Assembly: GCA_964448285.1 (NCBI GenBank)
Contig: CAYUWG010000028.1
Location: 1 to 44,088, forward strand
Direction of reading: 5' to 3'
Origin: CAYUWG01 sp964448285
GTDB taxonomy: Bacteria; Bacteroidota; Ignavibacteria; SZUA-365
Length of the DNA: 44,088 nt
Shown: positions 17,187-24,700 of the stretch, piece by piece
Layout of the letters: every line of letters begins with the position of its first letter
How positions within the stretch are numbered: position 1 is the stretch's first letter
Made by a program: the position numbers and the translations under genes
Notes under the pieces: generated by a model
The model's input: the letters and a program-made list of their open reading frames with translations, nothing else
What the model was told of the DNA's origin: nothing
Database searches by the model: none

Positions 17187-17807
17187 CTATGGTTGGCTTG
17201 TGATGATCTGATAGTTCACTCCATTCGGTGTACTGCTAGCGTTGAATACTGTTGACCAGTTATTGCTATTGAGTGAGGCTTTTTGTATCCAAAACCTTAC
17301 GTTATTAAAGGTCATTGTAAATGTTGGCAAACCACCAGTGATCGTTCCCTGGCTATTAGCAGTACCAATATGGACTCTGTATTTATAGTTTCCATTTTGG
17401 AAACCAAGCTTTTCAACAACACCCATACAATCAGCAGGAGTTACCAGTGAACAATTTATAATCTGAATGGATCCTGTGCCACCATAACCGCAGTGCTCTC
17501 GGATTTTATCACCAATCAATCCAAAGAATGTTAGTGTTCCTGTACCCGAAAACGACCCTAAGCCTGTACATGCTGTGTGTTTGTTGAGCTCAAAATTAAG
17601 CCCGTTTGGTGCTCCGAGGATATAGCTCGTTGCGCTACCAAGTTGACTGTGTGTTGCAGTATATGTCTGTGAAGGTGTTGGTTTTGTTAATGTAATCTGC
17701 TGATCCGCCTGTGAAGGAGAAGATGGGTTCTCGTTTTGCGAACAACTAGCGAAGAGAACAACAAGGGAAGTGATGAGAAGCAGTTGTAGAATAAATGTAC
17801 GAGACAT
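17187..17807 (-). CDS. lipoprotein of unknown function, paralogue of 18666-19307
   Basis: A 206-residue protein with signal peptide and lipobox LFASC (Cys about residue 22) followed by SQNENPSSPS. The ATG at 17807 is preceded by AGGAGT. The mature domain contains THSQLGSATSYILGAPNGLNFEL, GTGTLTFFGLIGDKIREHCGYG, KLGFQNGNYKYRVHIGTANSQG and TFTMTFNNVRFWI. The gene at 18666-19307 shares this pattern (HSQLGSATSYVSG, GTLTFHGSIAERIQTLCGYG, FQNGANKYLVRVGFPNS, ITVTFDNKVFEI). I do not recognise the domain; it looks all-beta with paired Cys. It is the first gene of a two-gene unit with the TPR/propeller protein and has its own promoter motif 35 nt upstream. Confidence 0.82.
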   Translation of the reverse strand: MSRTFILQLLLITSLVVLFASCSQNENPSSPSQADQQITLTKPTPSQTYTATHSQLGSATSYILGAPNGLNFELNKHTACTGLGSFSGTGTLTFFGLIGDKIREHCGYGGTGSIQIINCSLVTPADCMGVVEKLGFQNGNYKYRVHIGTANSQGTITGGLPTFTMTFNNVRFWIQKASLNSNNWSTVFNASSTPNGVNYQIITSQP

Positions 17808-17842
17808 GATGACTCCTGTTTTGGTATGGAAAAATCAACGGT

Positions 17843-17896
17843 AAGATAAGTTGCAGTATCTCTTCATGTGTCAGTTTATTGTAAAGAATTGTAAAG
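17843..17896 (-). promoter_or_regulatory. shared promoter motif, copy B (lipoprotein + TPR/propeller unit 1)
   Basis: Minus strand: CTTTACAATTCTTTACA, one extra base, ACTGACACAT, 17-nt spacer, TATCTT (17848-17843). Plus-strand repeat GTAAA-GAATT-GTAAA at 17881-17895. Start codon 35 nt downstream. Confidence 0.75.
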
Positions 17897-17951
17897 TTGA
17901 GTGGCTTTTATTTCATCCAACAAACTTGTATCAACACGGATTACTTCATCA

Positions 17952-18662
17952 TCAGCATGTGGTGTGATTCAGCAAACTCTCTTCTCTATTCATCGGCTTG
18001 ATAAAGCGTGAAAAGGCAATGTTCCTTCCATCGGGTGCCCATACGATCCACGCAATCGAGGTCTTACTGTAATGAATGAGATCGTGGGCTTCCTGTGTGT
18101 TCAAGTCGTACAGACCGAATACCGCGCTCGTATCCGATGTTCGCCTCCATGTCGTGATTCTACTGCCATCCGGCGATGGAGCGGATTGTAATTGAAAGTT
18201 CTCCGAAGGTTCGATCCTCCGCATCACAAGTCCGTATGGTTGCTGCGCCGACATTCTCCGTTTCAACTCGTTCAGGCGTACGCGTGCTTCCGTAGCGGTC
18301 TCTCGTTGCTCTGGGTACCGGGAAAGGATGACTTCGTAGGACTTCATTGCTTCCCGGTTACCGAGCCTCTCATGGCACTTACCGATTTGTAGATACGCTC
18401 GCGCAGTGAGAGTGCGATCACTCGTTCCTGATTCGATGATTCTCTTGAACTGCCCAATCGCTTTCTGATAGTTTCCCTTAGCCTCCATCTCGAAAAGCGC
18501 GGTTTGGTAGAGACGTTGTTGCTCGCTCAATTGAGCCGTGCAATGTGACCATGCGAGCAAAAGCATAATAAGCACCAAGCGGCATCGCAAGAATACGATA
18601 CCGCTTGATATACTTCGACGTATCTGAATCTGCACAGATCTCTCTGCCCAGAAGTCGCACAT
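17952..18662 (-). pseudogene. truncated TPR/propeller protein (copy 2)
   Basis: A 236-residue version of the 713-residue protein at 14959-17100. It has its own divergent signal peptide (LVLIMLLLAWSHCTAQ), the TPR segment and only the first two propeller repeats, then departs from the parent after SRFIKPMNRE and ends ESLLNHTTC. Just past the break, in a shifted frame, the DNA reads HHMLMMK-stop, resembling the tail of a T9SS cargo gene. A deletion probably joined two genes. It starts 3 nt after the stop of the lipoprotein gene at 18666, matching the lipoprotein + TPR order of the intact pair. The TPR part could still be made and exported, so loss of function is inferred. Confidence 0.75.
17983..18479. 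repeat. 497-bp identical direct repeat, copy 2
   Basis: Identical to 16442-16938, offset 1541 bp, same orientation. It ends on the left exactly where the truncated gene loses homology. Confidence 0.9.
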
Positions 18663-18665
18663 GTA

Positions 18666-19307
18666 TTATGGAGATGTCAGTATAGTATAGCTGACTCCAG
18701 TTGTCGCAGCGTTACTTCCCGCCCAGAGCCATGTCAATCCATTTCCCTTCGAGGCAAGTCCCCCAATCTCGAAAACCTTGTTGTCGAATGTGACAGTAAT
18801 AGTTGACGTTGATCCAAAACTTCCTGTACTTGTCCCGGAGTTGTTTGGATAGTAGGTGCTGTTTGGAAAGCCGACGCGGACAAGGTACTTGTTCGCACCA
18901 TTTTGAAAGTAAATCCAACAGATCACACCGCCACCGGAGTACCGTCTGTATTGCAAGTCGTAGCAGGGAATAGTGATGGAACTGAGACTACTCCCATAGC
19001 CGCAGAGAGTTTGTATTCTCTCAGCAATCGAGCCATGGAACGTGAGTGTTCCGGGGCCTTTGAGCATCTCCGGATTTTGACCGGTTCCGATAGAGTACAC
19101 CAACCCTGTCACCGTGCCACTTACGTAGCTTGTTGCGCTACCCAGTTGGCTATGGGCTGCGTTGCGTGTTACCACCGATGGCTTTGAAAGAAACTGAACC
19201 TGATCTCCGCCTTGTGACGTAGTTGGATTCTCGTTCTGTGAGCAACCTGCGACAAGCAGGACGATTGCGCTGATGAGCAACAGATAGGAAATGTGTTTTC
19301 GAGTCAT
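18666..19307 (-). CDS. lipoprotein of unknown function, paralogue of 17187-17807
   Basis: A 213-residue protein. The ATG at 19307 is fixed by the CAGGAGG box 6 nt upstream; the frame itself is open to 19340. The signal peptide ends with lipobox LVAGC (Cys 22) followed by SQNENPTTS, nearly the same as its paralogue. The mature domain shares HSQLGSATSYVSG, GPGTLTFHGSIAERIQTLCGYG, IYFQNGANKYLVRVGFPNS and ITVTFDNKVFEI. Overall identity is moderate, so this duplication is older than the identical tract in the neighbouring TPR genes. It is first in a two-gene unit with the truncated TPR gene. Function unknown; probably an envelope beta-sandwich lipoprotein. Confidence 0.82.
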   Translation of the reverse strand: MTRKHISYLLLISAIVLLVAGCSQNENPTTSQGGDQVQFLSKPSVVTRNAAHSQLGSATSYVSGTVTGLVYSIGTGQNPEMLKGPGTLTFHGSIAERIQTLCGYGSSLSSITIPCYDLQYRRYSGGGVICWIYFQNGANKYLVRVGFPNSTYYPNNSGTSTGSFGSTSTITVTFDNKVFEIGGLASKGNGLTWLWAGSNAATTGVSYTILTSP

Positions 19308-19345
19308 TAATAACCTCCTGTTTTGGTTGTGGAATATCATGTTTC

Positions 19346-19391
19346 AAGATAGAGTGTAGGGTGATGCGATGTGTCAGTTTTTGTAAAGAAA
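19346..19391 (-). promoter_or_regulatory. shared promoter motif, copy C (lipoprotein + TPR unit 2), half operator
   Basis: Minus strand: only the proximal CTTTACA is kept (19388-19382; the distal half is CGCGTTTC), followed by AACTGACACAT, a 17-nt spacer ending CTC and TATCTT (19351-19346). Start codon 38 nt downstream. Loss of one half-site predicts weaker control than in copies A, B and D. Confidence 0.68.
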
Positions 19392-19407
19392 CGCGACAAA
19401 AACCGGC

Positions 19408-21522
19408 TCACTTTACAAGAGCCATAAAGCGTTGAAGGACCATACCTTTCGCTTCCAACCTGTACATGTACGTTCCGCATGCAAGACCATCCGCGTCAAA
19501 CTCCACTTGATAGATACCCTGTTGCTGTTGTTGATCTACCAACGTTGCCAATTTGCGAGAGTACATGTCATACACAGTGAGTGTCACATGTCCATAGGCT
19601 GGTATGCTGTACGTGATGATCGTGCTTGGATTGAATGGGTTGGGATAGTTCTGACCTAACATTAACTCTATCGGTAACGATGAAGTACTTCGCTTCATAT
19701 TCGACCCGACGATACGCCATGTTCCGAATAGTTGATAGGATGTCGTTGCTGTAAGTGAGTTCGATGTAGCTGAAGTACCGCTACTGGTGCTCAGTAAGTA
19801 ATAGCCATCGGTTAAACCACCTCTGAAGTAGTAGTAATTCTGAGTATTCCCGCCAATGGTCACCTTGTAGATGCGGCTCCAAGCTTTATTGCCTTGATCA
19901 CTGTTCGGATCAGGCGAACCGTTATACCACATGCGAATGGGAAAGTCACTGCTACCATCGCTTTTCCGTACCCATACCCGGCAATACAAGTAATCTTCAG
20001 CTGCGAAATCCACGTTCGTGAGAAGAGGCAACGGGATCTTGTAATTCTTCGAAAGTGAATTCTGTTCGTTACCGACGACCTGTTGCTTTAAAAGAATACC
20101 TTCTAAAATCTTGTTCGTCTCTTCTGTGCCATTTTTGAAAAGCTCGATTTTAATATCCACCTTGTGCGCATTATTAGAGTTCGTTGGCGCTCCGAGAGAA
20201 AGTTCCACTGGACCGAGATTTGAAATGGTAATTTTAACCTGCAGAGATGCTGAATGAGATTCTGCTGTTCCACATGAGTTTGTAAATATTGCTTTGTACA
20301 GAAACCCATTTTGAGAGACTACAACATCCTCCACTGTGAGAGAGGTAGAATTCGCACCTGAAATTGCTGACCAATCTTCGCCATTGTTTGAACTTACGTA
20401 CCATTGAACTGTAGGTGTAGGCATACCAGTAGTTGATGCAGTAAATGTTACATCTCCTCCAACTAAAACGATTTCACCAGATGACGGTTGAATCGTTACT
20501 ACCGGTGGCGACTGAACAGTGAGGGCAGCTGTTGCAGAAGTAATAGAAGAACCGCAGGTTGTTGATATGACTACATCATAACTACCAGCGTCGTTCGAGT
20601 TTATTGACGAGATAGTTAAGCTTTCGTTTGTTGCTCCAATAATGTTAGACCCATTTTTTCTCCACTGATAACGCAAACAGGTCGGTCCTGTCGAATTGAC
20701 TGCGAACGTTACTATTTCCCCGATACATTTAGTAGCATTTGATGGTTGCGTGGTTATAGTAGGTGTGGTACATGTTGATTGAGTACGACACAGACCCGAA
20801 TTGTAGATGGATTGGATCTCGCTTTCTGATAATACGCGCTGAAACACCTGAACTTCATCTATTTTCCCAGGCATACCTGTTCCTCCTCCAAGTCCTCTGC
20901 ATATTTTAAGCGGGGTTGAGTATGAAGTTGTATGTGGTGACGAGGTAGAAGAACCGTTTTGTGTACCGTTGACATACACTTTGATCGTACCTGATGTCCC
21001 ATCATAGGTGAACGCGACATGACTCCAAGAGTTGAGCATGATTGAATTGTTGGAAGAAAAGGCAAAGGCACTATCATTGATGTTTACTTGCAGTGCATTA
21101 TATATTGGACCAGGAATAGTCCTTGTAGGATCATTTGCAAGATTTAGTATCCAGCGATTTGATTGCACTCCTTTGTGAAGAATATAACTATAGGGATCAG
21201 GAATGGATGTTGGGTATACCCAACAAGCTGCTGAAAAGGAGCATTGGATATTGTATTTGGGATCATGAGGAATCTCAACCCATTCATTCCCGGATGGGAA
21301 ATAAAATGCTTGCCCGATTTTCCCTGTCGTATATGAAGCGCCGTTTTGTAACGAACCATTGTTTGCGCTTTGGATGTCATTTGGATTGTCGTCTCCTGTC
21401 CAGAACCCAACCATCGCAGATGGTGGTGAAACGCATTGTGAGTATAGCTTTGCAATCGAAACCGACATAAGCAGGACAGCAATGCTTATCGACAGGCACG
21501 AAATATTAAATGTATGTGACAT
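19408..21522 (-). CDS. secreted LamG + Ig-like protein with T9SS sorting domain
   Basis: A 704-residue protein with signal peptide (ISCLSISIAVLLMSVSIAKLYSQ). Domains in order: a LamG/concanavalin-like lectin fold (about 35-245: MVGFWTGDDNPNDIQSANNGSL, IGQAFYFPSGNEWVEIPHDP, SAACWVYPTS, WSHVAFTYDGTSGTIKVYVNG, KIDEVQVFQRVLSESEI); one or two Ig-like domains (about 255-430: TQPSNATKCIGEIVTFAVNSTGPTCLRYQWRKNGSNIIG, NDAGSYDVVIS, then VTFTASTTGMPTPTVQWYVSSNNG); a further beta-rich region; and a T9SS tail (IELMLGQNYPNPFNPSTIITYSIP...GTYMYRLEA...FMALVK). Probably a surface adhesin or glycan-binding protein. It lies directly downstream of the two-component genes and has promoter motif D. Confidence 0.9.
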   Translation of the reverse strand: MSHTFNISCLSISIAVLLMSVSIAKLYSQCVSPPSAMVGFWTGDDNPNDIQSANNGSLQNGASYTTGKIGQAFYFPSGNEWVEIPHDPKYNIQCSFSAACWVYPTSIPDPYSYILHKGVQSNRWILNLANDPTRTIPGPIYNALQVNINDSAFAFSSNNSIMLNSWSHVAFTYDGTSGTIKVYVNGTQNGSSTSSPHTTSYSTPLKICRGLGGGTGMPGKIDEVQVFQRVLSESEIQSIYNSGLCRTQSTCTTPTITTQPSNATKCIGEIVTFAVNSTGPTCLRYQWRKNGSNIIGATNESLTISSINSNDAGSYDVVISTTCGSSITSATAALTVQSPPVVTIQPSSGEIVLVGGDVTFTASTTGMPTPTVQWYVSSNNGEDWSAISGANSTSLTVEDVVVSQNGFLYKAIFTNSCGTAESHSASLQVKITISNLGPVELSLGAPTNSNNAHKVDIKIELFKNGTEETNKILEGILLKQQVVGNEQNSLSKNYKIPLPLLTNVDFAAEDYLYCRVWVRKSDGSSDFPIRMWYNGSPDPNSDQGNKAWSRIYKVTIGGNTQNYYYFRGGLTDGYYLLSTSSGTSATSNSLTATTSYQLFGTWRIVGSNMKRSTSSLPIELMLGQNYPNPFNPSTIITYSIPAYGHVTLTVYDMYSRKLATLVDQQQQQGIYQVEFDADGLACGTYMYRLEAKGMVLQRFMALVK

Positions 21523-21597
21523 GTGAGTCTTCTTTTAAATACTAAAATGTATATGGTGATTGGTAGATAGATAGTAATACTCGAAAAAACTCAATCG

Positions 21598-21650
21598 AAT
21601 ATAGAGGGCCATTTCTAAGGATGTGTCGGTTCATGTAAAGAATTGTAAAG
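21598..21650 (-). promoter_or_regulatory. shared promoter motif, copy D (LamG/Ig-like gene)
   Basis: Minus strand: CTTTACAATTCTTTACA, ACCGACACAT, 17-nt spacer ending CTC, TATATT (21603-21598). The first 29 bases are identical to copy A. Plus-strand repeat GTAAA-GAATT-GTAAA at 21635-21649. It lies only 20 bp beyond the stop of the response regulator gene. Confidence 0.75.
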
Positions 21651-21670
21651 AGTTACCTCAAACTTTCGTC

Positions 21671-22351
21671 TCACCCTACAAACCGATACCCCTGCCGGTG
21701 CACTGTGAGAATCCATTCCGGTTTGTGTGGGTCTTCTTCGATCTTGTGGCGGAGGTTCATGATGTGATTATCGATCGTGCGGGAGTTGGGATAGTAATCA
21801 TATCCCTGAACGTGGTTCATGATCTCTTCGCGCGTGAGAATCTTGTTCCTGTTCTGAATGAGGAATTCCAAAAGGCCCGCTTCCGTTGAGGTGAGCTGGA
21901 TCGATTGTCCGTTTTTCACAAGTCGGCAGCGCTTCGTATCGGCGATGATGCCGCCGAAATGATACTCATGGTCTTCACCGATGACGCCGACGGAGCGTCT
22001 GAGGTGCGCTTTCACGCGTGCAACGAGTTCGCGCGTGCTGAACGGCTTCGTGATGTAATCGTCCGCTCCTATTTCGAGTCCCACGACGCGGTCCGTTTCA
22101 TCGGAGCGGGCGGTGAGCATGAGAATCGGGACGCTCACACCGAGTGATCGCAATGAGCGGCAGACTTCGAAGCCATCGATATCCGGCAGCATCACGTCGA
22201 GAATGATCGCATCCGGCGTTTTTTCCCCGGCGAGTCGCAAACCTTCAGTGCCGTTCGAGGCATGGATCGTTGCATAGCCGTGGAACTGCATCGCATCCAT
22301 GATGCTTCGCGCTAAGCCGTGTTCGTCTTCAATGATCAGGATCGTTGCCAT
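21671..22351 (-). CDS. OmpR/PhoB-family response regulator
   Basis: A 226-residue DNA-binding regulator. The receiver domain (1-120) has the acidic pair E8/D9, phospho-acceptor D52 in ILDVMLPDIDG, the LTAR switch and the DDYITKPF lysine. The C-terminal winged helix (about 130-226) reads QLTSTEAGLLEFLIQNRNKILTREEIM, SRTIDNHIMNLRHKIEEDP and ILTVHRQGYRFVG, the canonical OmpR/PhoB text. It is encoded 6 nt after the histidine kinase stop, so the two form one operon and almost certainly a cognate pair. OmpR-type proteins bind direct repeats about one helical turn apart; such a repeat occurs upstream of four neighbouring transcription units (14885-21650), the first starting 20 bp from this gene's stop. 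It is therefore the best candidate regulator of them (inference). Confidence 0.95.
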   Translation of the reverse strand: MATILIIEDEHGLARSIMDAMQFHGYATIHASNGTEGLRLAGEKTPDAIILDVMLPDIDGFEVCRSLRSLGVSVPILMLTARSDETDRVVGLEIGADDYITKPFSTRELVARVKAHLRRSVGVIGEDHEYHFGGIIADTKRCRLVKNGQSIQLTSTEAGLLEFLIQNRNKILTREEIMNHVQGYDYYPNSRTIDNHIMNLRHKIEEDPHKPEWILTVHRQGYRFVG

Positions 22352-22357
22352 TGCGCT

Positions 22358-24415
22358 TTACATCGTTCGATGAATGGGAAGATGTATCGTGAACGTGCTT
22401 CCGCGTCCCACCGTGCTATCGACTGCGATTTTTCCCCTATGTGCTTCGATGATTTCTTTGACGATGCTCAAACCGATACCACTGCCGGCGGCCTTCAGCG
22501 CATCGTCGTCATGCCCCCGGTAAAACTTTCGGAAAACATGCTTCAACTCACTTCCCGGAATTCCGATGCCGTTGTCCTGCACGGAGACGGTTACCCAGCG
22601 AGTATCGGATTGCGCAGACAGGACGATGCGACACGTGTCATGCGAGTACTTGACGGCGTTGTCGAGAAGATTCAACACTGCTTGCTCTAACGCATTTGCA
22701 TCTGCGCGTACGACGGGAAGTCCCTGAGTGATGACCTCCTCGAAAGAAATCGACTTGCTGTGCTGAAACTGCTTGAATCTGTCGATCGCGCGGATCATGA
22801 TGTCCTCCACGGAAACGACTTCGAAGTGATAGTTCTTCATCCCGGATTCGATCTGAGAGAAATCGAGGATGTTAGAAATGAGAAAGCTCGATCGTTCGCT
22901 TTCCTGCGCGATGAGCTTGTAGTATTGCTTCTGCTTTACCGCATCGCGCACCCATCCTTCGCTCAGGTTTTCCGTGAGTGCGCGTATCGTCGCAATCGGC
23001 GTCTTGATTTCGTGTGAGACGTTTGCGATGAAGTCCGCTTTCATTCGCGTCAGTTCCTGTTCCCGGCGCATTTCACGAATGAGCGTCGCAGTCCCTCCCA
23101 AGGCGAATGCGAGGATTGCGAGAATGATCGTGTAGTAAACGGTGAGGTTCGCAGAAGAAATGGATTCGACCGGATTCCTGCTTTCGAACTTCATCGCAAT
23201 ACGTCGTTCGGGAAACAGTTCACGGAACCGTTCGAAGCCGGCAACGAGGAGCGGATAGTCGTCAGGTGCGTGTGACTCGCTCTCGGCGATTGCCAATCTC
23301 ACTCCGTCTTCGATCTCCTGCGACTCGGCGATCTTTCGGATGAAGTCGAGAAACATTTCTGCCCGGAAGACACACCCGACGAATCGAACGTTCTCCGCGT
23401 CATCCGTTTTTCGGACAGCGTAGAATGCGGATTCATTGCCGCTCGAGTCGGGAATCCCGTCGATGTGTATCGCGCCGTAATTGAAGCTCGGGCGAAGACG
23501 CATTCGGGGAAGAACTTCCGTTTCTATGAACGCGGCGTCGTTGCTTTCTTCTTGTACTCGTGTGAGGCGTCCCTCGAAGCGGTGAAGCTCTTCCGAAAGC
23601 GCGGAATCCTCCGAGAAGTGTTTCAGCCGTTCCTTCACCCATTCGATATAGTACTCGAACTGCTCGCGGTCAAACGAATCGAACCGGTCGAGCAACGAAC
23701 GAAACAACGTGAGGAGTACTTCCTCCTGCGCCCGGCTTCTCTTGTCTTCAAGCTCGATCAGTCCATAGCTCGCGACGATAATCGGCGCGAGCGGTTCGCC
23801 GTTGGCGTGCATCCGATCGTTCGAGAGGATGCGTCGATAGCATTCCTTAACCTGCGGGGTGTTGCCTAACCGTTGTTCACAGCGGGCGATTCTGCAGAGG
23901 AGATTTGCAAGCGATTGTGCGCTGAGTTTTTCGTGATACACTGAGCGGTAGAGAGCGACGGCGTCCGCGTGACGGCCATCCGCCTCGAGCTGCTCGGCGG
24001 TCTGTATCTGCTTTTGTAACGGACCGAATGAAGGCGCTCGCGCGTGACGACGGGGAAACGTGCGAGGGAACATGATCCGTTCGTTTCGGTCCACGAGGAA
24101 GATCGTCTTGATACAACCGTGTCGTTGGGCAATCGCATGGAGGGAATCGCATGCGGTCGAAATCGAACCACGAATCGGTGAAACGTTCTGCAGCATCCCG
24201 GTGAGCTGTCTCAAGGCTTTGTCCTCCACTTGCCGCACCGCGAACTTCAGCGCGCTCTGAAGGTTCTGCTCGGCGAGTTTGGTTTGCACTTCCGATTCAT
24301 GCAATACCGATTGCAGGCCGATATAGGCAAGAAAGCAGCAGGACAGCAACACGGTGATAAAGATCGTTGCGCTGTTTTTCCTGAAAAGCCGATAAAGATG
24401 TTTTATTCCAACCAT
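22358..24415 (-). CDS. membrane sensor histidine kinase with large TPR-like periplasmic domain
   Basis: A 685-residue kinase. Membrane segment 1 is about 17-35 (ATIFITVLLSCCFLAYIGL) and segment 2 about 424-446, leaving roughly 390 periplasmic residues, unusually long. That region contains a TPR-like helical stretch (about 136-230: EQLEADGRHADAVALYRSVY, LLCRIARCEQRLGNTPQVKECYRRIL) and a beta part (VRFVGCVFRAEMFLDFI). The cytoplasmic part has the HisKA box FIANVSHEIKTPIATIRAL with phospho-acceptor H468, the N box NLLDNAVKYSHDT, the G1 box DNGIGIPGSEL and the G2 box GSGIGLSIVKEII. It autophosphorylates and passes phosphate to the regulator encoded 6 nt downstream. The signal is unknown; a peptide or envelope-protein signal would suit a TPR sensor (inference). 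No strong ribosome binding site is visible. Confidence 0.93.
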   Translation of the reverse strand: MVGIKHLYRLFRKNSATIFITVLLSCCFLAYIGLQSVLHESEVQTKLAEQNLQSALKFAVRQVEDKALRQLTGMLQNVSPIRGSISTACDSLHAIAQRHGCIKTIFLVDRNERIMFPRTFPRRHARAPSFGPLQKQIQTAEQLEADGRHADAVALYRSVYHEKLSAQSLANLLCRIARCEQRLGNTPQVKECYRRILSNDRMHANGEPLAPIIVASYGLIELEDKRSRAQEEVLLTLFRSLLDRFDSFDREQFEYYIEWVKERLKHFSEDSALSEELHRFEGRLTRVQEESNDAAFIETEVLPRMRLRPSFNYGAIHIDGIPDSSGNESAFYAVRKTDDAENVRFVGCVFRAEMFLDFIRKIAESQEIEDGVRLAIAESESHAPDDYPLLVAGFERFRELFPERRIAMKFESRNPVESISSANLTVYYTIILAILAFALGGTATLIREMRREQELTRMKADFIANVSHEIKTPIATIRALTENLSEGWVRDAVKQKQYYKLIAQESERSSFLISNILDFSQIESGMKNYHFEVVSVEDIMIRAIDRFKQFQHSKSISFEEVITQGLPVVRADANALEQAVLNLLDNAVKYSHDTCRIVLSAQSDTRWVTVSVQDNGIGIPGSELKHVFRKFYRGHDDDALKAAGSGIGLSIVKEIIEAHRGKIAVDSTVGRGSTFTIHLPIHRTM

Positions 24416-24550
24416 GCCGACGATTGCTCGCTGGAAACAACAAACGTTCGGCGAAACATCGGTATTATTTTCTTTTCAATCAATCAAAATTTTCAGACAG
24501 AGCAATCTTATGCAGTTCGCTTCATGATTGACAGCAGAGAATCGGGTATT

Positions 24551-24682
24551 TCAGCCTGTGTGAAAAGGGTATTACTGCGTCATTGCGAGGAGCGAAGCGA
24601 CGAAGCAATCTCTCAATACGATTCAAAATCGAGGGGATGAGATTGCTTCGCTACACTCGCAAGGACTTTTCACACAGGCTGA
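24551..24682. repeat. 132-bp nested inverted repeat (long hairpin)
   Basis: Outer arms tcagcctgtgtgaaaag (24551-24567) and cttttcacacaggctga (24666-24682) are perfect complements. Inner arms ttgcgag/ctcgcaa and gaagcaatctc/gagattgcttc (24602-24612 / 24639-24649) continue the fold. It sits between the histidine kinase start and the BtuG-like gene stop, 18 bp past that stop, so it could end or protect the btuB-btuG transcript. The inner gcgaagc/gaagcaatctc text resembles intergenic palindromes found in many bacterial genomes. Confidence 0.85.
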
Positions 24683-24700
24683 TTTACTTGGGCTTCGAGG

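Noticed and set aside
14885..21650. Calling the GTAAA-N5-GTAAA sites true CpxR boxes
   Set aside because: The spacing matches the enterobacterial CpxR consensus, but the adjacent regulator is only an OmpR-family protein and the kinase is unlike CpxA; named only as OmpR-type direct repeats.
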